From Chlorokybus atmophyticus (Eukaryota > Streptophyta > Chlorokybophyceae > Chlorokybales > Chlorokybaceae), in contig RHPI01000260.1 of the NCBI GenBank assembly GCA_009103225.1, positions 529,250-593,249 on the forward strand: 64,000 bases of DNA, read 5' to 3'. The notes below the pieces were generated by a model, which had not been told where the DNA came from, ran no database searches, and saw only the letters and a program-made list of their open reading frames with translations. Positions within the stretch are counted from its first letter, which is position 1. Each line of letters starts with the position of its first letter. This document shows, one piece after another, positions 48,957-61,480 of this stretch. The translations under genes were made by a program, and so were the position numbers.

Positions 48957-51900
48957 TCAAGGATGATATACATCGAGCTGGCTGAATGATGCTAGGTCGC
49001 AAATGGCATTGAAAAAACTCTTGGGGTAGATAGGTGGATTCTCCGCAAGTGCTTGATGGAACAGGACTGTGCTTGGTGTCATGCCAGGCACGGTGTTGGC
49101 CTCTATGACCATGACTTCACCGGTGTCCGCATGCACAAAGGCATCGATCCTCGCAAAACCCCTCAATCCCAACGTGTGGGCCGCCAATTGCAGGCGCGCT
49201 TGTGCCCGTCTCAACGCTTCTGTGCTAATAATCTCAGGAGGGGGTGGCGTGAGGTTTACGCCAGTGCCACCCTGCAATCACATGGCACTCATGTCAACAT
49301 CAACTCACTTTCAACTCAACAACATTTTGACTTGTGTACAACAACATACAAACCTGAAACTTTTCTTCCAATGACAGCACGTCGCCTGACTCTCGCACAG
49401 TAATGCTGAGTGTGAGGGCACGCATGGCGCGTTCCATGCCGAGCATGCCGCACGTCACCTCCACCCAACGACTCTCCCCACGCCACAGCAGCTGCCCGTC
49501 TTTGCCTATGGTGATGCTGTCCGTGATGATGAACGGCTCAAGCAGCAACACGGCAGGGGGTGGCTGCGCGATGTGAAGATATCAATGACAAGCACATTCG
49601 CACGTGCATGCACACAAACACGTGTGCGCTCACACGCACATACAGCTGTGAACATATGCCTGAATGTGGTGTGTCATCTGTAAAAATACACAGCCAGTAC
49701 ATGTCTACCTGCGGCATCTCAATGATGGCGTGGCGCTGGCTGAGAGCACCAGGCAGCAGGCGCGGTGCACCCCCTGCGACCGCTCTCGCGTAAACCAACA
49801 GGTCGGCTGCGGAGCTGAGGCGAGCCACACCTGTACTGCAACCGTCTGAAGCCGGCTTGATGCACAGCGAGCTGGCACCAAGCTGCTTGGTCAACCTCTG
49901 CAAACACAACAACAACAACAACATAGCATGTTAGACTGTTAAACAACGAATGAGAGTACAAGAGAGGGGATGAAGACTTAGCACACACTGTGTGCAAAAC
50001 CCACATGTCCCCCAACCAAAGTTTGAGAAGAAATAATAACCAAAGCATGCACTATCAGGTACCACATTAGCATGTACACGGAGCTTACCTCCCACAGCAA
50101 GTCTGCTGAGGCGTCTCGGCCGCTGGTGCTCGCTTCGCACAGCTCCTGCAGCTCTCCGCGGCTGAGCAGTTGCTTCGCAGCAGTGGTCACGCCCTTGTCG
50201 GCGAGGCCGGACAGCGCCGTTGCCGTCGCTGCCTTGTTCATGCAGATCTGCGAAGACTCAGGGCCCGAGCCCGTATATCGCACGCCAAACTCTTCAAGCA
50301 CCGCCTGAGAGCAACATATCCAACACAAGCTCACAAGACTTGGGCAAGATAACAACTCCGCTTAACTTGTAGACTTGTGGTGTCAAACATGTTGTTGTCA
50401 CCTGCAAGCTGCCGTCTTCACCTTCGCCGCCATGGACAGCGATGAACACGATGGCATTGGCGGCATGTGCTTCATGCATGAACTCAGCCAGCTGCATGCG
50501 ATGAGGAGGAGCGGTGAAAGCTGGATTGATTGGGAGGCCGAGCTCTTGACGAATACCGGCGCGCAACGCTGCAGTTTGCGTTGCTGTCTCCTCCTCAGCC
50601 AGCAAACGCTCGCACCCCTCAACCACCTCTTCCACGGTGTGTCGCAACACTGATGCGTAAGGGAGAGCCCACACAGTCTGGGGCAAAGGCACAAGGTTAG
50701 TGTGGTTTTGCTGTTTAACATGCCAGAACAACAAGCGATAAAGTCGTGAGTACCTGTTGTAAAAGGTCAGAGCCACCTCCAGGAGCTAGCAGGAATGGTC
50801 TTGGCTCATACTTGTCGCTTTCAAGCAGCTTGAGCCACACATTTGTGCCACTGAAGTTGACATGCTTGAGTCCAAGCACTGACATACACTCCACATCATA
50901 GGTGCATGACACACAACACACCTGATGAGGGACACCTGGCGTTCAGAAGTTCTGCCGCCGAAAATGACAAACACGGGTCGCTTGCTCTTGTTTCTACTTG
51001 TTGCTGAACTTTGAGGCCTTGCCATTGAGGGAGGGAGACGAATGCCGGCACGTGCGCAGCTGCCTTCCAACAAGTAGCGAAGCACGCTCGAGTGAGACAA
51101 ACCCACTTCGGCTGCTTGTTGGAAGAAAAAGCTGGTCTGTTCTAATCCAGATACAAGGTTGATATCGGTAAGGACGATCGTGCCGGATGCAGTGCGGCCG
51201 ATGTCGCCGCCAATCCTATGCGTGGTGCTCGGCAGCAACCAACCGTCCATGCGCGCGACATCGCGCAGACCCAACGCTGCAAAAAGGCGTGACGCGCACT
51301 GCCGGATGGCCGCGGTCTCCTCTGCGCTGAAGCGAGGAGGCGTGTGGTAGCGCACCTGTTGGATGGCACTGTGTAAAGTGAGACCGTTGCCGAGCAAGAG
51401 ATAAAAGATGCCTGTTGACTACCAACTCATCTTACTTGTTGAGTAGGTAAGTACTTCTTCCTGTAGTTGAAGATGGACACTTCATCACTGCCACCGTCAA
51501 CAGCGAGCAACTCTACCTGTGAAACCACACAAGTTAGTGGGCCTTTTGCTCCAACACACCACAGTATTACTACATCAACGTTATGTATTACGGACTTGAC
51601 CACCCCAAGCTATCTACCTCAGTAGGTATGAGGGTCACGGGCTTGGATTCATCAGCCCCGTTCACTTGCACTCGTGACTGAAGTACAATTGCTGTGAACT
51701 CGCGTCCGCCATGGGCATATTGCTCGACCACTACTCGTGTGTCAATCTCCTGCGTACAAGTAATTGCGCGATTTGTGAGGGAGTGCAGTGATTGAACCAC
51801 CACAGCTGAGCAATACTATCAAATGCACCTCTTGCAAAATCCAATGAGCATGCGCGATAGCATCTTTCATGCCGCGAGCAACCTTCACACCAACACTGGA

Positions 51901-53610
51901 ACCCGCACGTGCCGGCTTGACCTACGTTGGAGACGAGCTGTTGACGGCAAGCAGATCATTGCATCAACACACCACATGCCAGCGTGACAGGCAAAGACGT
52001 TACCACTACGAGGCCGTTGTCATGGGAGATGCTGTTGTCCACGAACCACTCGGCCAACGGTTGCTCGTCAACTGTGGACTACAAACCTGGCAGTGAGTGA
52101 TTGCGTCGAGAGAGGCACCGCTTTGCAGTCCTCAACAGGCCTGGCTGCTACTGGCGCACCTCAATCAAGCAGATTGGTAGCGCAGCGAAACCTAACTCGG
52201 TCGTTGCGACAGCAGCAGTGTACTGCAAAAAACGAAAAGACACTTTTGTCGTTTACGTTGACCGCAACTGTATGTTGCTGTCATGCACAATCAACTGAAG
52301 CAACGACTCACTTTGTCAAAAGCTTGTGCTGCTGCGGCTGCTGGCGTGCCAATGAACGGCAGCGCTGCTTGCTCTAACAGACTCTGCGCATCAAAGGAAA
52401 GTTACAACTACATGGAATGGACAACCACATTGCGAGCATGTGTACACGCCACACACCTGGATGCCGCCATCTTCGCCATACCGGCCGTGCAGAATGGGGA
52501 ACACTATGTTTGCTGTCTGCTTCAGTCGTGCAAGAAACTCTGCCGGCGATGCAAACTTCTCTGCCATGCTACAGAGGCGTCACAATGCCAGTGTGATCAG
52601 CTCTGTGCGCTGCATGCAAACTGGCTCATGTCACTTTCAACTCACCCACGCAGCTTGAAGTCAAAGTCGGACGGCGTGTTGGAGTACATCTGCTTGCAAA
52701 TGAGGAGTTTGTGGTTTGTGGGAAGGCGTGGTGCGATATGACATTGTGAACATGAGTGTGTTCGCGAGGCCACCATGCAATGCATGTGCGCACAATGGCA
52801 ACACTGATAAAGGTCCTTATGGTACAAACCATGCCTGTGCAGCGGAGATGGCATAGAACTGCAGCTCGCGATCCACATAGTAGCAGTCCACCTCGATACC
52901 TTCACCCTGTTTGCCAAAAAAGTGTATGTGCATGTATGCATGTGCGCGGGCGCGCAAGCGCATGCAAAACTGCGTCTGAGTGTGTTGACTGGCAACAGTG
53001 CTTTGCATGCACCACATCATTGTTCGGTCAAACACCCACTACTGGACAGCAAGAGCGAGCTCTGTGTCTGTCCATGTTGTGCATGCTGTTGCTATGCATT
53101 GTGCGTTGCAGCAGCACATATACACACAATAATACATACAACGCGCACAGAACAGCAAACAAGCTGCACTTTCACCTGCAAATGGTCCAGAGCGCTACGT
53201 GCAGAGTTAAGCGAAATTCCTCGCTCTGCCGACGGTCCGCCGCAGATAATGGCAACGCGCAGAGGTCGGAGGAGGCCGCCATCATCTGCCTCCTTCTCCT
53301 CCCTGCTGGCATGCGCAGCAGCGCCGACCGGCTCTCGTGGGGGCAGCGCCGTTGAGGGCGACGGCGACGAGGAGGAGGAGGAGGAGGAGGAGGAGGACGC
53401 CCTGACGCACAACAGCGACAGCCTCCTCCTCCCAGCAAGCACCCAGCTGCCTGCGCACTCACCAGGCCGCCGCCAGGAGTCTTGCGGCCGACGACAACGG
53501 CAATGAGGATGAGGAGCAGGCAAAAGAAGACGATGCCTCTGACGACTTCGCCACGTTGCTCCAACCAACGACGACGTCAATGCCCCCGCCGCCGCCCCCG
53601 CCGCCGCCAT
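48957..53610 (-). CDS. DDL: Two-domain D-alanine-D-alanine ligase, plastid-targeted
   Basis: ATP-dependent joining of two D-Ala for peptidoglycan precursor synthesis. Seventeen exons join in phase, giving 971 aa: 53610-53176, 52906-52835, 52689-52646, 52568-52457, 52383-52312, 52222-52160, 52078-52004, 51921-51829, 51749-51618, 51516-51436, 51355-50922, 50850-50754, 50677-50402, 50304-50089, 49897-49709, 49563-49354 and 49271-48957. A basic, Ser-rich transit-like N-terminus precedes ligase domain 1 (VAIICGGPSAERGISLNSAR, SNTPSDFDFKL, LHGRYGEDGGIQ, VKPARAGSSVGVKVA, LTDINLVSGLEQTS). Domain 2 follows (FVIFGGRTSERQVSLISG, AVHGGEGEDGSLQ, CIKPASDGCSTGVA, ARIDAFVHADTG, VIEANTVPGMT). Domain 1 has Asp for the usual Glu in the E-x-N metal motif. 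Tandem-domain Ddl proteins occur in plants and mosses. The intron after 52835 starts with GC. Confidence 0.94.
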
Positions 53611-53687
53611 GCTTGACGACAATGCGCATGTGGCCGTCGTTGTCGTCGTTGGTAGTGGTGTCGTTATTTTGGCGGGAAAAGCGGCGC
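53611..53687. promoter_or_regulatory. 77-bp spacer between divergent Ddl and dTMP kinase start codons
   Basis: The Ddl ATG (53610, minus) and the dTMP kinase ATG (53688, plus) are separated by 77 bp. Transcription of both must start in this spacer or inside the opposite gene's leader, implying a bidirectional promoter. No TATA box is visible. An upstream in-frame plus-strand ATG at 53580 could extend the kinase over the Ddl exon but adds only low-complexity Pro residues. Confidence 0.55.
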
Positions 53688-55506
53688 ATGGCGTCGGCGG
53701 AAGCGCTGACGTCGATGGCGGCGGGGAGGGGAGCGCTCATCTGCCTGGAGGGCATTGACAGGGCGGGCAAAAGCAGGTGGGTGCCTGCTTGGTTGCTTGC
53801 CTGCTGGTGTGGGCCTGTGTGGGCGTGTGCGCACTACACACACACTGGCACGCACGCACACACATAGATCTACACCAAACACACGCACATATCAGGACAA
53901 ACATGTGTGTGCACACATACACATGCTCAGTTGCTTGTGAGTGCATGTTTCACACACACACTTGCGCGCACGCGCAATCTATGCACATATGTTGGGAACT
54001 GCTTGTGAATGTTGGGGGGCATGCATGTTGCGACAGTTTGGGTGTACAGGGCACAAGACTTGCGCTTCATTAGCTGTTGGCATGGTGCTGCCTGTACTGG
54101 CGCAGTGTCTAGAGTCGTGTTTGCGTGCTGCACAGGATTCAACTTATATGCATGCATGACAGTGGATGCGAGTGATACTGCTTACCACAAGTGTCCACGC
54201 GCAAGCATGCATGAGCGCGCGTGGGTCTGCACAACATGAAAACACGACTATGCGCATGAACCGCGCATGCGCCCAAGTGTGCTGCGTGCTCTTATAACCA
54301 TGCAGTCACTCATTATCATGCGCAAACAAGCGCATACGCACGCGCACAGTGTCACACAAACATGCAGACACGCACGCTCACACGTACACACGCACACCCA
54401 CGCTCACAACTGTTGCCTGTTTAATATGACAGCACCGCAGCCAAAGTTGTGGAAGCCCTGCAATCACGTGGCCACCCCGCCGCCCTATGGCGTTTCCCCG
54501 ACCGCACCTCCACCACAGGAAGGTAAGCGTGAGATGAGAAATGCCGCTTGCCGCAGTGACAACTGAAACACACATCCGCTGATTTGGCACATGTGCGCAC
54601 GCAGGGTGCTGGACGCGCACTTGGTCGACGCCAAGACCCCCCTCGACGACCACGCGACGCACCTGCTCTTCTCCGCCAACCGATGGGAGAAGGCGCCCGC
54701 GCTGAGACAGGCACGGGCTCTAGGGTCTGTTCTGCATGCGAGGCCGCGCAGCGTGGCGGGTGTGGGGTTGTTGTGATGTTGTGGGTGGGTGTGGTGATGC
54801 AGACGCTGCTGGAAGGGGTGAGTGTTGTACTGGATCGGTACGCGCATTCGGGCGTGGCGTTCTCAGGTGCGTGCACCATAAACGTGTGTCAGCTTCAATC
54901 GTGGTCCGTTGTGTGTGCTGCCTTTACGTCAACAGTCAACATTAAACTACACGTGTGCGCGTGCGCAGTCACCCATGTGCACGCACGCGTATGCATGCTG
55001 GTGCTTGTGTGTGTGTTGGTGTGTGTGCATATATGTGTGTGTGCGCGCACAGGGGTGCGTGCCTGCGTGCGTTCCCCAACAAGAGTGTGTCAGCATAAAC
55101 AACTGTGGTGTTGTTGTGCAGTGGCGAAGGGGTTGCCTCTCGATTGGTGTTTGGGTGCCGACAGAGGGCTTCCCGCCCCGGACTTGTTCGTGTACCTGCA
55201 GTTGGATCCAGACGTGGCCGCACGGCGAGGTGACTACGGCAAAGAGCGCTACGAGCGTCTCGAGTTTCAAGTAAGTAAGCCACTCCTGTCACACAACATA
55301 CCCACACCACCATATGCACAACTGACTCTCACATTTTTCAGCGTGAGGTTGCCAATGCGTACGGGCGCCTTCGCCACGCCAGCTGGAAAACCGTCAACGC
55401 GGATCAGCCGCCCGAAGCGGTTTGGAACGCGGTTGTCCCGCTCGCGCTGGAGGCGGCCGCCGCGTGCAGACAAGGCGCCAAAATCAAGACGCTGTGGGAC
55501 ACTTGA
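53688..55506 (+). CDS. DTYMK: Thymidylate (dTMP) kinase
   Basis: Phosphorylates dTMP to dTDP with ATP for DNA synthesis. Six exons join in phase and give 220 aa: 53688-53776, 54433-54522, 54605-54710, 54803-54866, 55122-55270 and 55342-55506. The P-loop is LEGIDRAGKSS (residues 20-30), followed by RFPDRTSTTGR, LFSANRWEKA, VVLDRYAHSGVAFS, GLPLDWCLGADRGLPAPDL and RRGDYGKERYE. Order and spacing match eukaryotic dTMP kinase. The length is normal. The third intron begins with GC after AGACAG, and no GT alternative keeps phase. No clear targeting peptide, so the compartment is unresolved. Confidence 0.95.
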
Positions 55507-56491
55507 ACACACGTTCTGTGATCATACAAACTCGTTTGAGCACACATCCATGTGACAAGTGAGCAGGCAGCATTGCGCAGGGTTAAGTAGTAGGGGCAAA
55601 TGCTGGTGCGGCGCTTTGGTACACACGCAGGCAAAGGCAATCGTGTGACCGGCATGCATGACAACAAGCGGATCCGACACAACATGAACCACTGTGAAAT
55701 GGGGCATGCGCGCGGCTGTGCTGGAGCATGATATGGCGTTCTTGCGAGTACCTTGAGATAGAGGGCTTGCCGTTGTCTTCAGGGGTAGTTATAAAACACA
55801 TCATGCGGACTAAACCGTCGCTCAGAAGCCCACACTTGGCATGCAACTGGTGTTGCATGGGCAGACGGCTTGTTGAATAAACGTGCATGATGGCTCGCTG
55901 TCCAAAGCTCAACAAAAGAACACAAGCTGTATCGCAAATCAATAGTCAGAATGCAACAATAGCGCTTGCCCTGGCCAGTTTCACACTGAGTACATGGAGC
56001 TGGATAACCTGTCGTGCCCCCCAACAAGACATGAAGGCGGCAGCAGTCAGCTAGCAATGCATGCTCCCCCAAGGCTTGTGCAACCGTGTGCTAAGTAACA
56101 AGCTTCTCTCTTCTTTCCTTACACAGTTCTTGTGGTTGTCAACAGGTTGTCAACCAGGTGTCCATCAGCAAAAGAGAATAACGTTGCATCTTGTTTTGTT
56201 GACAAAGGACAAGAGTCAAAAGGCAGGCACTAACAACAGTGCTTTGAAGAGTGCCATTTGCACACGCCTTTCGGAACATTGCTGCTTGCTCTGCTCCATT
56301 GCTGTGCTGAATTAGTTGCTTACTCTGTCGCATGCAAGCATGCATATGAGCTTAAAGCAGCTGTAAACGCATGTGTGTGAAAGGAAACCCCTACCGTAAG
56401 TACACAGGTACATGTACGTGTACATGGTCTGTGCATGTCAATGCATGCCTGTGCTTCTGAGTGCTGTCACAACGGCGGCAGCGGCGGCGGC
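55507..56491. other. Intergenic, nothing recognised
   Basis: Contains the dTMP kinase 3' region and the upstream region of the F-box-like gene. No supported exon on either strand. Confidence 0.35.
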
Positions 56492-58086
56492 ATGGAGCTC
56501 CTGGCCAGCGAGCTCCTTATCGAGGAGGTGTTCTATCGTGTGAGCGGAAGCGAGCTGGCTCGTTGCGCTTGCGTCTGCCGCGTCTGGCGGCGCAGCAGGA
56601 GGCGCTCTGGAAGAGGCTCTGCCTGCAGCACTACCCTGTAGCTGAGGTGGTGTGTAGGCAGAGAAGTGTAATGATCAACTTGTTAGCGAGAGCGTTTAAT
56701 AGATTTAAAAGAAGCGATGTGGTGAGTGACAATCACAAGGCAATTGCTTTGCCGTAGGAGTATTGTTTGTCGTGCTTTGGCTTCACAGTCACATTGTCTA
56801 CGATGCCGAGTAATGCTGCATGACTCACATGCTCCTTAGCTTAAGTAATATGGGTTGCATGCTTGCTTAGCTCAAGCTCAAGTAGCATGTGACGCATGCG
56901 AGCTGGTCGGCACCATGACATCAAACGTGCAGATCCTGCTTGTAAGCATGCTGTGGGACACCAAAGCACAAGCACGTGCATGTGCACACATACTTGTGCT
57001 TGTGTGCTGCCAGATAATAAACCTTTTCCACGCAAGTCCTCACACAACCGCAACAGCCAACCAAAACTCAGCTCTTCCAGGACTTGATGAGGCTTGGCTC
57101 TGTGTGTATGTGTGGGCATGCGCGTGTGCATTTCCATGCGTCAATGCCTGCGTGCGAGGGCGTGTACTACGTACATAGTGTGTATGTTTGTGTGTGCATG
57201 TGCGCGTGCGGGTGTCTACCACCCTAACAGCATGATACTTGCAGCACGGTGCCTTCAGCATCAAATGTCAACACTCATTGTCAACACTAACTCAACTTGG
57301 ATTTCAACACTGCACTGTGCACAGTCTGTGCAAGCTACAGCACAGTGTCTTTGAATGTTCTCATGTCAAGCCCTATTCGTACCCTAACTTGACCAGCTCT
57401 GAATGTGTCTCTCTCAGGTGCATGAGAAGATAGGCACTGGATACCACCGCGGTTGTATGCACAGTTTCAGAACATACACGCATGACGCGCATTGACAACC
57501 GTGAGACTGATGTAGCGGGCTATCTGTACACCATCACTGTGGTGGTGGATGGAGCTGCTTACTGCAATACAGCTGAACAGGTAAGCCAGAAGACACGTCA
57601 TCCATGTTGGTCAAGATGTGTCCAAGTATAAATATCATATATCAATGATGTGTCTGTCGGCTGTTATGCTAGGATCGCTGGCCATGTTCTTTGAAGATTT
57701 CCGCCGAATGTTGGAGGAGCCAAGCCACCTCCATGACCACGTCGCTGACCATGTCAATGTTGTGGTGCAAGTTGTGCGGCGCAGAGACGGCAAGATGGCA
57801 TGCTTGTTCAATACCAACAGAATGAATGCTGACCGGCGCAAACTTGAATGTTGGCTAGTGATGAGAGCGGAAATGGCGAGGCAACGGTCACAGTTTGCAA
57901 GCCTGACGCGCAGTTTGGATCATTCGCTGTTGTGTACTGTGGATCTCTTTTTTGAGCCTGGAGAAAGCGAGTTGGAGAAACGTCTTGCTCGGTTGAAAGT
58001 TTGGTTTTCAGCCGATCAAGACGCTGCCGAGTTCTCCCCACAGCAACTCGATACATTGTTGGCCAGCAATCTCATCACCTGGTGTT
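56492..58086 (+). pseudogene. F-box-like gene with apparent frame breaks
   Basis: Starts with an F-box-like motif (MELLASELLIEEVFYRV, LARCACVCRVW) and continues, after a frame change near 56590, as AAQQEALWKRLCLQHY, the usual end of an F-box. Probable later exons are about 57419-57590 (MTRIDNRETDVAGYLYTITV) and 57673-58086 (AMFFEDFRRMLEEPSHLHD to a Glu/Leu-rich C-terminus). A second frame change lies near 57487, and the junction into the last exon does not close in phase. Either this is a decaying copy or the sequence has several indels. If active, it would be a substrate adaptor of an SCF ubiquitin ligase. The C-terminal region is not recognised. Confidence 0.5.
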
Positions 58087-58089
58087 GAC

Positions 58090-60832
58090 TGTCAGTACTA
58101 CACTCACAGATACCATACAACAAGCTGTTGCATGCCAACTTGTGTCACACGCAGGCGAGTGACAAAGTGACATTACCATGCAAGTCGCTCAACTTGGTTC
58201 ACATAAAGATTGGTGCTGGTGCTGGCATGTTCATATGGTCGTGCTGATAGCCTTCGTGTATGTTAACGCTCGATATCTACTTGAAAATGTGAATCCCGAG
58301 CCCTGCTTCTCTGGCATGCAAATAAACACATCTCCTCATGTCTTAGGCTGTGCGCCCTTGGGCTTGTGCATGTGAGGCAACTTGTCCAAGATGGCGGCGA
58401 TGCAGCAATATGTGTGTCCCAGTAGGAGTGGGGCTACATCCATGAGCGTCGGCCTCCTCACAGCAAATGTGGACGAGGAAGTGGAGGTGACAGAGCCGTG
58501 GTGGGGCGGTACAGCGTTGGTAATCCCATCGCCCCAGCTCGTCCGACTATTGACTGATGGGTGGCCTTGCTAGTACACGCCAGTATATTGGTCACCTCTC
58601 CGTTGTGGCAGACCCATACATATGCGCATGTATGAACCGATAGGGGAGAATAAGCCTGGCAGTTACTAGTAGTACTCTACCACACCTTTTTACTGGGTGG
58701 GAGGAGCGACGCAACGCTGGTGTCACCCAATCAAAGTGATCTTCCCGGAGTGTCCTCTTTCCCGAATATGTAGAGGGTTGTGCCAGCCTGGTGAGCCTAC
58801 CTGGTGACTCGCGTGCGCGTAGTGTGAGCAACAGCGTTGTGTACGAGATTGCCCTGCACTGCACCGCTCCGTGGTGCGATTGCACACCAAGCCTCCTGAT
58901 CTTGATGATGACGCAGGCTAGGACTCTTGTGAATAACTGTACATGTGCAATTGTAACACTTGTGCTCTATGTGCAATGCATCGGAGATGTTGCTCGCTGT
59001 GTGTTGACGCCCTGGTCGTGCCTCAAATGTGTAAAATGAATGTTGCCCAGCACTACTCGCTCCCCTATTATCCATGATAATAAAGAGGTGTGCTAATGGG
59101 GCAATGATAAGACACAACGATTGTTCCACTGGTAGTTGTAAAGCTTACAAGTCAGCAACAGTTATGCATGTCGTGCATTCACAATACGATGATCCCGTGA
59201 ATGGGCACAGAACGAATCACTCGGAGTTGGTGCTAAGTCACTCTCAATGCTGTCTGCATGCACCTCAACCGTAGCAATGCAAGCATGCAATGCACAGTAC
59301 CGTACGGATTGCTGGTGCAGAGAGAACAGGGTCGGCTTTAGGTATACTAGTAGTGTCGGGTCGGTTGCAATGTGTGCGGAACAGCTGCAGGCTTCTCGTT
59401 GGCATGCACTATACCCACGATATCAACATACTCTCACAACACTCATACTCCTCAAGTCAAGAACAACTGCTATTGCAATAGAGTGTAAGAAGGGGTATAC
59501 ACTCTAAGTAGCCAACCACAAGCTATGGAGAAAGCTAAGAGTCAGCAACGTGTCGCCAAAGAAAAAGGAAGAGAGACTTGCATTACCAACTGATTAATTG
59601 AGAATGCTAGCTGAGTACTAACCACCTACCACTGAGCAGTCACAACGACTGTAATTGCAGAAATCGTCTGTCTTTTTACATCCCGTTTGTTGATTTGCGC
59701 GGGAAGCCCTCGAGGCTTCTACGTTGTTAATGATGACTGCAGTCGATCGGGATGCGGACAGTTAGTGGTTCCAACACTGCATCGCGCTAGCTGATGTGGT
59801 GGTCTTTCAAGGCAGAGTTTGCCCTAACCGCATGCGCATGGTCGTGCATGATGTCGGGGGCGGGCAGCTCTAACGCATATGAGCTCGCGAGGGAGGAGCT
59901 GAGGCACAAGCCCAGGCGTCAGCGTAATATCTGACCTAGTGTAAGCGCGGTGAGGGAGGCTCTCGCAGCCAGCATGGCCGCAGCGCCTCGCCAGTATGTA
60001 TGGCCTAAGCGCGGGGAGGTGCCTATATTGAGTGCAGGCCGCATAGGGCATGAAGGGGAACTCAACCCCTTGTGCGTAAGTGGTCTGATAGCCCCACTGG
60101 TGAGCGATCTCGTAGACTATGGGCGGGGCATGATCCGCCCGCCATGTCCTCCTGTGTACTGGACTGCGCTCCGTCGGCATGGTCATCGCGTTCAGCAACA
60201 CTTGTACCTAAAGTGGTACGTGCATGGGATTATGGTGCAAATGTCAACGCCTAGTGACTAACATAGTGTGTACGGAGGACTCTGGTGGATGTGATCCCCG
60301 TGGACTCATACAGCCTCCTCTGCTTTGGTAAGAGGGTGCGGAGCGGCGATGGTGTCCCACTCCCGAGATGCCCTTCCCTGGTTGCCCATTCCCTTTAGCC
60401 TGTTCGTACACATGTGTGTACCAACAGGCTGTCGCGACCGGCACAAGGTCTTCCCATGGAAGCTTTGCCGTGATGTGGACAGAGGCAATGTCCGCGAGAC
60501 TTGTATAAATTAGCCCTAGTGCTGGTGCGTGTCAATACTTGTATTCCTCAACGGTCTGCCTAGTACAACACTGTACGTGTCGAGTGCTCATGGCAACGAG
60601 TGCTCATGGCATGACATTATAAGGTGCTGGCGCGTGTCACAATCTGAATCTCTATAATTGCTCTTGTCTTATGCTGCAATGCTGGGGCATGCATACACGC
60701 AGTTACTATGATACCTACATATCAACACAGATCATTAGGACACTCATCAATGATGAATTGCAGCTCGCTAGCAGCTAGTCTAATACCCCACATCATGCAA
60801 TGCGCCAAGGGGGGGGTGGGGGGGGGGGGGGT
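58090..60832. other. Intergenic, nothing recognised
   Basis: Several overlapping short frames on both strands, none with a family signature or coherent splice sites. Possible additional exons of the upstream F-box-like gene near 58350-58570 could not be tied to it. Confidence 0.3.
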
Positions 60833-60834
60833 CT

Positions 60835-61473
60835 ACGATTGTCTGAAAACCACGCTAGGTACAAGTTCTCCCTGAAGATCCGTTGTGAAGAACTGTGTCA
60901 AAGCGAAAAGCAGCAGCACGAACACAACCTGCGTGTTCATGATAGCAAAGTGGCTGATGCTGCCGCCAATCTCCGCCCAGCTGCCGTGATCACGCACGAG
61001 AAACAAGAAATGTATTGCCATCACGTTGTACAACAACAAGAGCATGAAGTAGAGTCCGAGGCGCGGGAGGTTGCCCATGCGCAAGACCCCCGCAAAGGCG
61101 CACGTCACCAACACGAAGCGCACCATCAGCTTGCCCAGCAACAACACCGTCATCAGCCATGGGTAAGAATGGTAGTGAACCGATACACGGATGAGATCTC
61201 AAAGCTGGCCATGCTCGCGATGTTGGCCGCGCCGAAGAAGGCCATGTTGACCAGAATCAGGAAGAGAAAAATGCAATGCGGGCGTCCCGCAGGTGCAGCC
61301 AAGTTGCGTGTGCTTTGATGTGATGGGAAGCATTTTTGAACTGCTTTCGGTTGCGGTCGGCAGCGTGGCCGCTGTTGGGTTGAGTTCGGGAAGCCTGTCA
61401 GCTTTGTACAACACCCACCCCATGAGTGTTGCGGCCAGCGCGCAGTAGAACAGAGACTCGTACGATATGCTGG
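60835..61473 (-). pseudogene. PIGN: C-terminal remnant of PIGN (GPI ethanolamine-phosphate transferase 1)
   Basis: Minus-strand membrane-protein fragment: SISYESLFYCALAATLMGW, LRDARIAFF, LVNMAFFGAANIASMASFE, SSVYRF, then LLLGKLMVRFVLVTCAFAGV, YNVMAIHFLFLVRDHGSW and IGGSISHFAIMN to a TGA near 60835. This block order is that of the C-terminal multi-span region of PIGN, an ER enzyme of GPI-anchor assembly. At least two single-base frameshifts (near 61155 and 61280) break it. Upstream it does not continue into PIGN catalytic domains but into a duplicated piece of the PG-rich-repeat gene. I saw no intact PIGN in the window. Confidence 0.8.
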
Positions 61474-61480
61474 GCATCAA

